From: Apostichopus japonicus
Lineage: Eukaryota > Echinodermata > Holothuroidea > Aspidochirotida > Stichopodidae
DNA length: 64,000 bases
Assembly (NCBI RefSeq): GCF_037975245.1
Contig: NC_092575.1
Coordinates: 22,716,341 to 22,780,340, forward strand
Direction of reading: 5' to 3'
Positions 33,218-44,851 of this stretch are shown piece by piece. Each line of letters begins with the position of its first letter. Position 1 is the first letter of the stretch. Made by a program: the position numbers and the translations under genes. The notes under the pieces are model-generated. The model was not told where the DNA came from. It saw only the letters and a program-made list of their open reading frames with translations, and did not search any database.

Positions 33218-36200
33218 TCACTCGTCGCCGCTCGATGAATGAGTTTTCTTCTTCTTGAAGATTCTGTCCAATTTTTTGTCTATGGATGATAACCTTTGTT
33301 CCATCTGCATGGTGCGGTAGCCGTAGTGGTCTAATTTCTCTTCCAGGATGTATATGTTACTTTCGGGTCGACTCACGAAAAAGACCAAGGTGCTGATCGT
33401 GTAGACGATGACGACCAGAATCGCCGCTAGCACCGCGTTACCCGATACGAGAGAGACAAAGTACATTACGATGCCTGGTGGAATAAAGACAGAGAGGAGA
33501 CCTGTTTGTAATGTTGTAACACATATGATGCAGGCATGAGCTTTATCCGCGAATTCGCGGAATATCAGAGATTTCTTTTCTACCTTGGTGACAAAAAACT
33601 ATTCTCCTAACACACTGTAGCATACGCAAACTGGAGCCTATACCACAATTTAGCAAAGTTCTGTGATTTATTGTTTACCCCTGGCTCATCCCTGATGATG
33701 AGTCACCCTGTATATGAATTCAGTATAGAGGAAGGGAGAGCCAATATTCATTAGCACACTTCTTGCATACTAATGGTGTCCGTACCCTTTAGTGGTAGGC
33801 GTGTTTGGAAATTTTGGACAAATTTTGGTTTTGATTCAAATCAATTTGGGCATTATTCTATTAAAGAACAATATTGAGAATAAAAAGGAAAAAAAAATTA
33901 AAATCACTTTTCAAAAATGTCACATTTTTCTTCTTTACTGTTGTGGAAGGAAAAATGATAGAATATGGGAGGAGTTATTTCCTGTGCAGCAAACAAACAT
34001 TTCCTTGATCTATTGTAAGTGAACGAATCACTAGAAACTCTTTAGCATGTATGTTGAGTTAGCTGCTTAAAATTTGAAACGTTGCACAGACTGATATATA
34101 CATATGTAACTGAACATTGATTGTGCTGAGCATCTCTATCCTATCCCCACCCCTACCCTTCCCCCCCCACCATGAATGTTTTAAGGTGATCCACAATGAT
34201 CACAAATGTAAGCATGTTGACATTGCTTGCAAACTTCAAAAAAGATCAAAACTGGATGCTACTGGACATCCTATTTTGCCCAGAAATTTGATCAGACAAC
34301 ACAGCTTTTGCTTGTTGGTAGAAGACAAGCTCTGTATGTGTTACCTTAAAACTGGGATATTAAAAACAATAACTTCTTGTGACCCACTGATGATATTTCT
34401 AGCATACAGTAATGTGGGGATCAATACCCAATGAACTATAACATATTGCAGAATAAACTTGATATGAACTAGTTATATGAGACAAGTCTAATATTTCAAA
34501 TTTTAAATCTTGTAATTCTAATCTGCAAATAAGCAGTTTGAACTGGTAACCGTACACAGATCATGATACCAGTAATAGATTCAATGTTTTCAAGATGTAG
34601 TCATACGGCCTCCCTACCGTGTGTCTGACATCGAGGAGGTCTTGAGCACTTACCAGCAACTATACAGAGTTGATATAAACACCACGTCTGTCCGTATATC
34701 GAATGCGCTAGCAACAGGATTGACATTACGAAGAATGAGGTCCCTGTCGACGTTACTTTGTAGAGGAAATAGCCGAGAAGCAGCCATACGGTGAGCAGAA
34801 TGGTGCCAGCTGTTCCGCTATCAAGCCCTTTGAGGTGTCCTTGTAAATCTGCCACTATTAGGAGACAAAATTAGAGCAGTTGTTATTCAGATAAGTTGAA
34901 GTCATCATTAGTCCAAGAATAAAATATATATAAATATTTTATTGAAGACAAATAAAGAAGAAAAGAAAAGGGAAAGGAAAGGAAAAGAAATGAATAACTA
35001 GAAATATCTTTGATCGTATTCATGATACTACATCAGGTAATCTTGAGGGTTCTCAAATGTTAACATTAAATATCTACGTTGCCATGGAAACTACTTTGTT
35101 CGTATGGTCCATTGATATTACAACACATAGTAATCTCGAGAAAGCCCTTAGTCTTTCAAACAGAGGTCAACTGTTAAACCTAGATCTAGGAATCTAAGTT
35201 AGCCTAATTTGCATATAGCAATGTGGGCTGAAGGTGTTCAGCAGCATTTTCTCACCTTCTAAGCACAAAGAAAATTACTGGAAGTTTAGAAAAGTAACTT
35301 TGCGAAGGTTCCCATATTCCAACATAATCCTCCCAGAAATTGAGAATGGTTAAAAAGAGACGATTTTAGAGTGGCGGGTAAAATGCATTTTTACAACATG
35401 AGCATGACCACATCCCTAACTAAGAAGAAAGGTTGTCAGGGATTGGATTCTGCTAGCCTTAAACAACCTTTGACTTGAAGCAAATTGGAAGCCTCGATTT
35501 GAAAACAAACTTATCCATCAACATACAGTGCTTTTAAGGGTTTTACACTTTGACCCTTGCTGACCAATAACAACAACAATCCTAAACCAGATTTATCTAA
35601 GGAGAACCTGCATACCAAATATGAAATGTATCCCACTTGCCCTTCGGAGTTTCAGCGTTACGAGATAGTGTCACATACACAAACACCCATACACACGGCA
35701 TCACCATCAAATTGATTCCTTCTGCCTTCGGCAAGGAATCACACAATATGAGTCAAATGAGAAATCTAACTTTAATCCACCTGATTGCACACGTCAAAGT
35801 CCTTTTGGTACAATTTACGCATATAATCTACTATAATCTAGTACACGCTACTTTAGTATTTCTGATAGAGCTTCAATGGACAGGCTAACACTGGATAAAC
35901 AGATCCATAAAAGTCTTTTAAGGACTTGATCATTTTATGTCCACATTCAGCGTTATAATCGACTAGAAAGCACTGTCACCTTCAGAATACAGAACTTTGT
36001 GGTTTCCAATGTGATTGCGAAGTAAATAGGAATTTTTACCATATGTCCACTGACTCGCAACAAACAAGAGGTCAAAACAATGAAAGCAATGGATATGAAG
36101 TTGTAACAAAACACTTACATCCAACTCCCAGGAATGAGCGACTTGAGGCGTCCAGGGAAGTACCGATTTCCACCGATAACTTCCCATTCTGAGCGTTGGT

Positions 36201-37229
36201 AAACAGTTGCTGTGTCTTCTTGTACGACTTTTGCCAGGTCTGTATTAAATGAAGAGGAACCTTGACTAATGAAGTATAAATACAGATTAAATACACATCA
36301 CAGCAGAAAGGGGAGGGGAAAGTGGAAGAGGGAGTAGTAAGGGGTGTGGAAAACTTTGAGGGGCAGTGGGACATGTGGCTTTGATTTGAGGGTGTAATCC
36401 GCAAGTTCATAATTTCTGACAATATTCATATGGATCCTCTTTTCATTCCATACCACAAACTCCAGTGTTTGAACAGTTGCATAAATTATCAACAACCGGG
36501 CAAAATTTAATTGCATTTATTCTAAGTTTCATTAATCTTTCAACAGGGTTACTCTTTATTACCCAATTATGTTATTATTAAAGATGGTACCAGTCATCAG
36601 TTCTACCCAAACCAACCCTACATTTCTCAAAATATAAAGATTGCATTATATTGGATGATTGGATCAAAATACTCTTCTAGAATTTCCCACTAAGTGATCA
36701 GGTTAATGAGCAAGTTAAATATTCATAAATTTAATCTGACTCTCAAAATTCAGTATTGGTCTTTATAATTGATGATACTTACATATCTTCCCTTAGCATA
36801 TGCACTAATTTATGTAGATCTAGCATAAGATTGGTGACATTGAACTACTAGTCTATACTGCATTCCAATTAAACAGCTTCCTGACAATTGCTCATGTGTG
36901 TCTCCTTCCAGATCAACCAATCCAATGACTGAACCAACTCATTTCTCTGCTACTGTACCTCTGTACACAATGGTAAAACCCCACATTTTCACATTCTCAC
37001 ATGCACCAGCTGTTTGAACATTCATGAAACTTTGTTGTTCTTGGGTAAGGGCTGCTTTGAAATAATATCAGTCATTTTTTACCTTTTTGAATGTTTTCCA
37101 AGCGTCGGTACGTGTGACATCTTGCAATGCATCTCTCATGGTGTTCTGGTTTTCCTCTTGAGTCAGGAAATAGATCAGGATAGCTACAAGGGCTATCAGA
37201 ATAGCATACTTAAATATTCGGGCTACCAT
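33218..37229 (-). CDS. BRI3BP: BRI3BP/TMEM109-like multi-pass membrane protein
   Basis: Coding exons on the minus strand: 37229-37083, 36239-36119, 34854-34654 and 33474-33218. They total 726 nt (241 residues), with good GT-AG sites (GTAAAA, GTAAGT, GTAAGT; acceptors ATACAG, TAATAG, CACCAG). Residues 4-22 are a hydrophobic leader or first membrane segment. Residues 104-121, about 128-143, 148-166 and 170-191 are hydrophobic spans. Residues 196-230 form a charged helix of coiled-coil type beginning ILEEKLDH, followed by a Lys run and the tail THSSSGDE. Length, topology and the EEKL-type C-terminal helix match BRI3BP (about 250 residues; ER/mitochondrial membrane, linked to apoptosis sensitivity) and its relative TMEM109. 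Direct identity in the membrane spans is low, so another small membrane family is possible. The ATG at 37227-37229 follows an acceptor at 37251. Confidence 0.6.
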
Positions 37230-38639
37230 CTTTTAGACAGGAATTGAAGGCTGGTGGGTAAAAATACAAACAATTGAAAGACTGTATAAAGATGCTTTTT
37301 AAGAAACAACTGTATATTGTGTTCGAAACTTATCTAACTTAACACTAGGTATTCACAGATGACAACACAATACCACTGGGGGGCAGACTACAAGGCAGAA
37401 CACTGAGAAGGCTTTAGTCATCAGTTATGAGAAATATATTGTCCAAACCAGCATTCGACTGTAATATCTTAACAAATCTTAATCATCTTAATAATTTAAT
37501 GATTTAGTGCTCACATTTTATGCAACAGTTTTGAAGGCTGTGAAATTTGTCTCAATATGAAATAATATGATTCCTGTGGACAAAAACTACTATGTACACA
37601 TGATCTTTAAAACTTGTATCTACAGTAGCAATTTTTACATTTTGTTTATAGCATTTTGCCATGCGGTACAGGATAAATCATTCCCCGAAATAGAGTAGTA
37701 CGGAAAGAAAATTTCTTGGTTTTCGTACCATTATAGCCTAGATACACGTTTCAATTTTCTGTTGCACATTAACATCAATCTATAGATACAGTATGTACAA
37801 GAAGTTATGGGGTGAGATCATACATGTATAATACCGATACAATGTTTAATTTATTTAGTACTGTGAATACAATGAGCAAACAACATGTGATGATTTGTGC
37901 TGGTACTTTTGATATCTTGGTAGGTTAATGCACATTTACTGCACATGTAGTTTCTCCATACCATACATCATTAGAACTTCATTATTCTGCACGTAGTGGC
38001 TGTCACCAAGAGAGTTAATTAAATATGATATTGTTTTATAGCATTTTAACAGCAAAACTTGTATCCTAAGAGAGAGAAGCCTACATGCACGAACGAGTAT
38101 AATAGTATCAAGGATCCCCTTCATTCTGATCTTATATTTCAGGCAATATTACAAGGATAAATAAAAAGAATAAAGTAAAGAAAACACAAAAAACGAAAAC
38201 ATTCAATTATATATATATATATATACAGTATGTCAAGTTTTTGGAAAATTATTCTTCAAAAAAAAGAAGGAAAAAAGATATATCCCCCCCCCCCTCCCAT
38301 ATTTTAAACTAAATAATATTCAAATATTGTTTTCATCCTTCTTCTGTTGTTTAATACCTTTACTATATTCCTTTTCCTTAAATAGTAACACTTTTTAACA
38401 TTATTTCTTTTTCAATTTTGTTGTCTTTTTACTAGACTACTCTTTTCCAATCTAAACGTTAATTTAAGAAATCATGTAAATTCTGTGACCAAATAATGAC
38501 ACCCTTTTAATACCGTAGATAACTCACATACAGTATTCCTTATGGTTCTAAGTGCTGTTATTTAGTTACTTGCTGGTATCATTTTCTGCATGACTTCTAC
38601 ATTTACAATGTGGTTTAAATGTCATCTTTTAGCACTGCT

Positions 38640-38960
38640 AATATTTTGTTGCTATTGGCTATGGTAGTTGTTAAATTGTTAAAGTACCATTGTTCAGTCC
38701 TGGTTCTGCTCTGTTAAGCACTGCTATCTTGTTGCTACAGCAGTTGTTATATTGTTAAAGTACTACGTTCTGTCCTGGTACTGCTCTGTTAGCACTGCTA
38801 TTTTATTGCTATACAGCAGTTGTTATTGTTTAAGTACCATTGTTCAGTCCTGGTACTGCTCTGTTAAGCACTGCTATTTTGTTGCTATACAGTCGTCGTT
38901 ATATTGTTAAAGTACCATTGTTCAGTCCTTGTACTGCTCTGAAGGGCTTGTCGAGTCGTC
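38640..38960. repeat. 75-bp minisatellite, four units
   Basis: GTTCAGTCCTGGTACTGCTC and TAAGCACTGCTATTTTGTTG recur with anchors at 38692, 38767, 38842 and 38920. It lies in the presumed first intron of the BRI3BP-like gene. Confidence 0.8.
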
Positions 38961-39149
38961 GACTCTTGTATACCCTAGTCGACCCTCATTGACAATCAAC
39001 TGAAACTGAGACTACTTAAAACATTTCTAACTTTCTGAGAATATTTGTCTTGATTTTTCTTTCTCTTTTCTCTGTGCATTGTACTTTTTTACTATCTGAT
39101 TAGAAATATGTCTGGAATTTACACTTTGGGAATTTAAACGATCGAACAG

Positions 39150-40060
39150 AAAATACACAGAATATACAGAGCTGTATAATTTGCATGATCAGTTGTATAT
39201 GTACAGTATATAAATAAAGCACCACAGTATTATGCATTATAAGAATTTGACAATATTTGCCCTAACAGTGACAATGTGTAGCTTTGTAACATATGTAATA
39301 CTCTCGTGGATAAGCCTAACCTTGCAACTGCAGTACAGTACCAACTTAAAATACAGAGCTGAATAATTTGCATCAGTTAGTATATGTACAGTATATAATA
39401 AAGCACCACGGTATTATGCATTATAAGAATTTGACAATATTTACTGTTACAGTGACAATGTGTAGCTTTGTAACATACATCTTTCGTGCATAAGCCTAAC
39501 TTTGCAACTGCAGTACAGTACCAACTTAAAATACAGAGCTGAATAATTTGCATCAGTTAGTATATGTACAGTATATAATAAAGCACCACGGTATTATGCA
39601 TTATAAGAATTTGACAATATTTACTGTTACAGTGACAATGTGTAGCTTTGTAACATACATCTTTAGTGCATAAGCCTAACTTTGCAACTGCAGTACAGTA
39701 CCAACTGAAATTCGAGCGGCTGAAAAAGTTATTTCCAGTCTTTATATTTGTCTTGTATAAATATTTGTCTTGCTTTTTTTCTTCTCTGTACATTTTTAGG
39801 TTTATACTAACTTACTACCCAGTTATAAATTTGTCTGGAATTTACATTTTGGGAATAGACAATTTAATAGAAATGGAACAGAAAAAAAGGCATTAGTTGT
39901 TTATATAATAAAGCACCACAGAAATGCATTAAAAGAATTTGGCAACATTTTCCATTGTGACAATGTGTAGCTTTGTAACATGTAATACTAGTGTACATAA
40001 ATATGGATAAGCCTAAACTTGCAAAGTACAGTACAGTACCAACTGAAATTCAAGTGGCTG
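39150..40060. repeat. About 180-bp tandem repeat, three units plus a decayed fourth
   Basis: AATACAGAGCTG, AATTTGCAT, TATAATAAAGCACCAC, GACAATGTGTAGCTTTGTAA and AGTACAGTACCAACT recur with anchors at 39178, 39366 and 39546, with a rougher copy at 39900-40060. The second and third units are nearly identical. Confidence 0.85.
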
Positions 40061-40886
40061 ACATAGTTACTCCAAGTAAGATTAAACAGTAATGAGAACT
40101 AGAAATATAAATTTCTAAATCTGAAGCAATCATTAATACCTACATAAAAACGGGTGCCATAATTGTGTTGATGGCTTACCTACGATTGGAAAAAATATGG
40201 AGTAGTGTGTTTTGTAATTTAAAAGCATCACTGAAACTTTTGAAACTACTCCACATTACAAAATCAATACAGGAAATGCCCAGCTGTGTAAGATAAAATA
40301 TATATCTTTATGGAGCAAACCAGTCTGTATCAATAAACCAATTAACTGACACCTTTCACAAAGGTTTTATTGTAGTACCATTGAAACTGGCTAACTTATC
40401 AAAAATTACCAATACACGTGTTCCGAATTGACCATGTGGCAAATCAATGATGAAAAGAAATAAAAGCACTGACATACAAACGTTATAACAATAAAGTTAT
40501 AGAGCTGCACAAAGTAATAAATATATTAAATTAAAATACAGTGCTTGGGGAGAGGAAATGGGACTGAAGTACAAGGAAATGGTAGTTTTAATGAACTGAG
40601 AGTTAAAACTATTTCGTCCCTTGAAAGAGCACGTCATTTTTGTTTTTCTCTATTTGCATCCATATCAAAGCCACATCAATGGTTATCTATATTGAACATT
40701 AACCTAGATGGACAACATTTTTAAAGGGAAAGAGTACCAAGTGATGCAAAATGTGCACAAAAATTGTTAATTTATGACATATCTAGGGAGGTTTATAACT
40801 TCTCTGAAATATAATCAAGTTGCAAGCTAGGGGAGGCTGTACTTGTTTCTTTAGAAAAAAAAGAAAAAAAAACTGGGGACAAGGTA

Positions 40887-41226
40887 TTTTCAGTATGTGC
40901 GCACAAGCTATGGAATGCCTTGCCGAATTCAGTACGTACCTGCGCAAGCCTTGCCATTTTTAAAACATCGCTGAAAACATATTATTTTAGAATTGCCTTT
41001 GATGTTTGAACTGTACAGTATTTTGGATCACCATAGCTTTAATGTATTTTTCTATCCTTTTAAAAGTTTTATGGTATATACCTTTTAGGCGATATTTTTC
41101 TACTATTTGCTTTTGAATGTTTCCTGTATTTTAAATGTGTCCTGTATATTAATTGTTTCAATTCCTGTAAAGCGCTTCGAGCAGCGTTGCTGATGAACGC
41201 GCTATACAAGTACTATATTATTATTA
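40887..41226 (+). mobile_element. 3' end of a LINE (L2/CR1-like), second family
   Basis: The plus strand reads FSVCAHKLWNALPNSVRTCA then IFKTSLKTYYF and a stop at about 41008, the usual end of a LINE ORF2. After about 150 bp of 3' UTR comes TGTAAAGCGCTTCGAGCAGC, GCGCTATACAAGT and an (ATT)n tail. It differs in sequence from the 7.2 kb element but shares its tail logic. Confidence 0.8.
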
Positions 41227-42185
41227 TTTTACCACCAAGAAAATTTTTTCCCATCTTATCCAAAATCAACAAACAGTTCAAATTAATGCAAGCTACCTCA
41301 AGCGAAAAACATTCTGCTAGCCTGTTATTTGCACTTGCATTTTTCATGGATATTTGTCACAATTGACATTACAACTGTCATGCAGGCAAACGTGGCCAAA
41401 TCTTCCTGAACGGTGCTGTTTGATTGGCTAAATATTGGCAGATGAATACATTGAAATTTTAGAAATTGCGTTCTTAGGTGTTCGCTACTGTATGTTTGGT
41501 ACTGTGGCACTACTATTAAGTTACATTAACAATTAAAATTTCACCTAACTTCTGAGCTAGCTTTAAGTACACTCACATTACATACTGTAATTTTGAAGAC
41601 AACTAAAAACTAAGTTGTATATACCCAAATGCCACACAAGCACAAGCCATGTGCATGGCAATCTTGTAGTAATTGTTTGACTTAGTCCAGGTTATCTTGT
41701 CCTATAAAATATGTTTTTCACATGCCAAGGGCTAAAGATTACCTCCGAATATTTTATTTTTAATAGTTGGAATCATGTACAATAAGAATTGGCTTATAAT
41801 TGTATAAAATAGCTTATTAATATAACTTGGCGTGGATCTTTTCCTGCTCGTCGACGGTCTGTATATTCAACCAGTATTAAAAGAGGAGTGTTTTTGACTT
41901 TGAGATGATTCTAAAACAGTAATTGTTTTGAGAACGAGCGAGACTTGATCCCTAGACGCTTTTGCCAAGTCCAATTTAACTTTGAACCAACGTAAGTTTT
42001 CGTGGGTGCTGTACTGCTGTAGCCTGTTTATTCTAGGCCTAGTCTAGGCTACTACCAACTCTGACCAACGGTTAGGTCTTGCTTAGGCTACAGCCTAAGA
42101 GCGATCAAGACTTCGAAGGAAAACAGTCAAAATATCTATAAACTTATAATAACACGAGGATGCGGAAAATGTAAGCTTATCTTAC

Positions 42186-42300
42186 CTGGGCGCACTTGGT
42201 AAATAGTTCTAGTTTGTATTGTAGCACGGTAACTGTCTTTGTTTAGGGCGTCTCGATCCTGTGCCAGCGTACCTATCCGGCTGTTGAACGCATGTGAATG
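42186..42300 (-). other. Probable 5' UTR exon and promoter side of the BRI3BP-like gene
   Basis: Read on the minus strand, a strong donor (GCCCAG/GTAAGATAAG) ends at 42186. The only sensible partner downstream is the acceptor TACCCACCAG just before 37250, which leads 20 nt later to the ATG of the membrane-protein gene. The upstream limit at about 42300 is a guess. The presumed intron is about 4.9 kb. Transcript data would settle it. Confidence 0.35.
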
Positions 42301-42665
42301 TGTGGGAAACTGCAGTGTATCATACTAATTACTTGTATCAGTTGCAATTGCGCGACAATGAATCGTAGGCTTACATGGAACTTTGAAGCATATACCGTGT
42401 AACCCACTCGAACGTTCAAAAGCTCATACTGTAATTGTATGATATTATATACTGTTATTCTAAGAAATAGACAATTAAACTGAAACTTGACGGTATTAAA
42501 AAATAATATACAAGGACATGCCAGAAATATTTCTACTTTTTTTCTACATCAAACTGCTGTATACTTAGGACAGATACATGACCATAACTGTAGGATGTAG
42601 TCCGGGAGGAGCTTCAAGTGGGGAGTTCCCCAACATTTTATACTCCTAACTAATAGTACATCAGT

Positions 42666-43160
42666 ATAAGTCAGTATTGTGAAGTTCGCCATACTGCGAA
42701 GTTCGGGCACCCTAAGAAATACACGATTTTCACCATGAAAACCTACAGGAAGAGCAAAATTTCACCAAAAAGTACGAAGCTACAGTTATTTTCTCTCCAA
42801 AATGACCCGTGTGCAAGAAATTACTTACATATTTGTCAATAAAATGACGAAGATCTATGAAGTCTGTTATAATTACTGAAAGAGCAACAGCGCCACCAAT
42901 TTTTACCAGCGCCACACTGTGGGTTGCGTGTCCGAACTTCGCAATACTCTAGCAAGAAATACCAGTTCCACAATCACGAAGAATCTTCTTGGAAAACAAC
43001 GTGAAAACAGTTTGCAGGAAAGAAAGTTTGGCCGTGTATCGTACTATAACAAAATTCTCCCACCATATGAAGTATATTTTCAAATGATTTATACCAGAAG
43101 ATTTAGTTTTGGGGTGTTTTAAGTCTTAAGTGGCCGAACTTCGAAGTCACCATCCTACTA
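42666..43160. mobile_element. Probable DNA-transposon-derived element flanked by 9-bp direct repeats
   Basis: TACATCAGT occurs at 42657-42665 and again at 43161-43169. Inside, the ends are inverted relatives: GCGAAGTTCGGGCACCCTAAG near 42701 against GGCCGAACTTCGAAGTCACC near 43133. A third CCGAACTTCGC lies at 42933. Length 495 bp; no transposase seen. Confidence 0.65.
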
Positions 43161-43603
43161 TACATCAGTCATCTGAGGGGAAGATACAACCGATAACCAT
43201 GATGCGTCAATTTTTTGACATTTAAAGCATGAATAATAAAGTTATATGTATACATTAACACAGAACATTGCATTATAATTATTATAATACTTCAAAAAAC
43301 CGACAAATCCTCCTCTACGAACTACGGAACTAGCACTGGTCAACTTACATCGTGTAATGCTATTTCTAGTAATAATGCTTCTCAAGCTCGGTTACTACAC
43401 AGCATCGACTACTCAACGAGGATTCTCTGGTAGACGGGATGTCACCCACTGCTAAGCCAATCCTATCAACACACCTACCAACAAAAGTACATTTGTAGCA
43501 AACAACAAAAGATTAACCATGGCAAGTAACATAGACAAATGATGTTATATAAATACTAAACCTTCATGAATAACTTTTCGTAATTACGATCATAGGCTAG
43601 CCT

Positions 43604-43668
43604 AACCGAAACGTAACCTAGGCCTAATACTCAGTTACTGAGTGTTAGTCCTAGGTTACGTTACGGTT
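43604..43668. repeat. 65-bp near-perfect palindrome
   Basis: The left arm AACCGAAACGTAACCTAGG plus CCTAATACTCAGT pairs with the reverse complement of the right arm (AACCGTAACGTAACCTAGG plus ACTAACACTCAGTA) with about four mismatches and essentially no loop. It lies between the divergent BRI3BP-like and rhodanese genes. Confidence 0.85.
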
Positions 43669-43792
43669 ATTTTACTATCATACATTGTGTTACTAAGTAA
43701 GCCCAATTTAGGCCTAGCACAGCGTTGCAGGTTACAGTAGTTCAACTATTTATGCATTGATCTTGATGGTGTAAAGATTTTTTTTGTGCAAT

Positions 43793-44060
43793 TCTGTAAT
43801 AAATAATAATAATGGACATTTATAATTCGCCGGTGTCCGTCAAAAAGATGGCAATGGCGCAGTGACACAAACAGTGCAGTGCTACAGCAAAACAGTAAAC
43901 ATAGTACAAGACAAAAATGCAAGCAAATATGGGCAACAGTGAACAATTCATTAAATAGTTTTTATCAGAAGAGTCTTGACACATTTAAAAGAAGCAAGAG
44001 ATGGACTGTGTTTCGCATGTTCTGGAAGGCTGTTCCACAGAGAAGGGGCATAATCACACA
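43793..44060 (-). mobile_element. 3' end of a LINE, copy 2 of the 7.2 kb family
   Basis: AATAATAATAATGG at 43800, ATAGTACAAGACAAAAATGC, AGCAAATATGGGCAA and TGTTCTGGAAGGCTGTTCCA all match 7172-7425 in the same orientation. It is shorter than copy 1, breaking off near 44050. Confidence 0.8.
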
Positions 44061-44264
44061 ATTATGATGATTTACTTTTGTGCAAACATTTTGTCCCAAT
44101 CGCAGAGATTTGTTTGGATGCACCTCTGCGAAGGGGTAAAACTTTAGGAAAAAAGTACTTTGGCTTGGTTGTGTGATTATTTACTACACAATAGTACAAT
44201 TTTACGATTGTAAAGTTAGGGATATCTTAGTTATTGTGTGTCTTATTGAATGCACAATGGGGAT

Positions 44265-44352
44265 TTAAAGGCATTGAATACTCGCCCCAAACCGCGTGCC
44301 GCGCACTGAAAAAGTTAACTTTCCGTTGCTTGCAAGTGAAGCTTTTTTTTGC
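44265..44352 (+). mobile_element. Truncated MITE with TTAA end (copy 3)
   Basis: TTAAAGGCATTGAATACTCG followed by GTTAACTTTCCGTTGCTTGC matches the first 88 bp of the 5608-5972 element. The match then stops in a T run. Confidence 0.75.
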
Positions 44353-44851
44353 GAGTGCACTGTAGTTAGCTGAGCGTGTGGAGTTACACCACCAAGGGGA
44401 AAAGGCCCTTGTGGGAGCCTGGTGTAATTCCAACGAGAAGATGCAGAGCATTGCCAGATATTTCTTGTACTTCTAACTTCTTCCTCCTACTCATAACCCA
44501 CCCCCCATGCCACTTTAGAACTACAGCCAGGGCTGCTGTTTCTTGAGTACACCCTCACATCTCCTTGAAATTTATTTAGCAATCCTTTGTATCAAAGTGA
44601 TCCTCACATCTGTTCAGTTCAGCTGACTGCAAAGTGAAAATTATATAAAAAAACAGGAACATAATTGACAAACTTCATGGGCAAGACTACTTTTTTTTGA
44701 TGTGTGGGATGTAGGCCTTAATTATTAAATAAAGGTACTATATTACCTTTTTCAGATTGGCCCTCTTGCTTGTTTAGCTGGTAACCCTAAAGGTTAAAAC
44801 TCCATGATTGATCCTATGTTATCTATTATTTTTTGTTGTTGGTACGAACAG

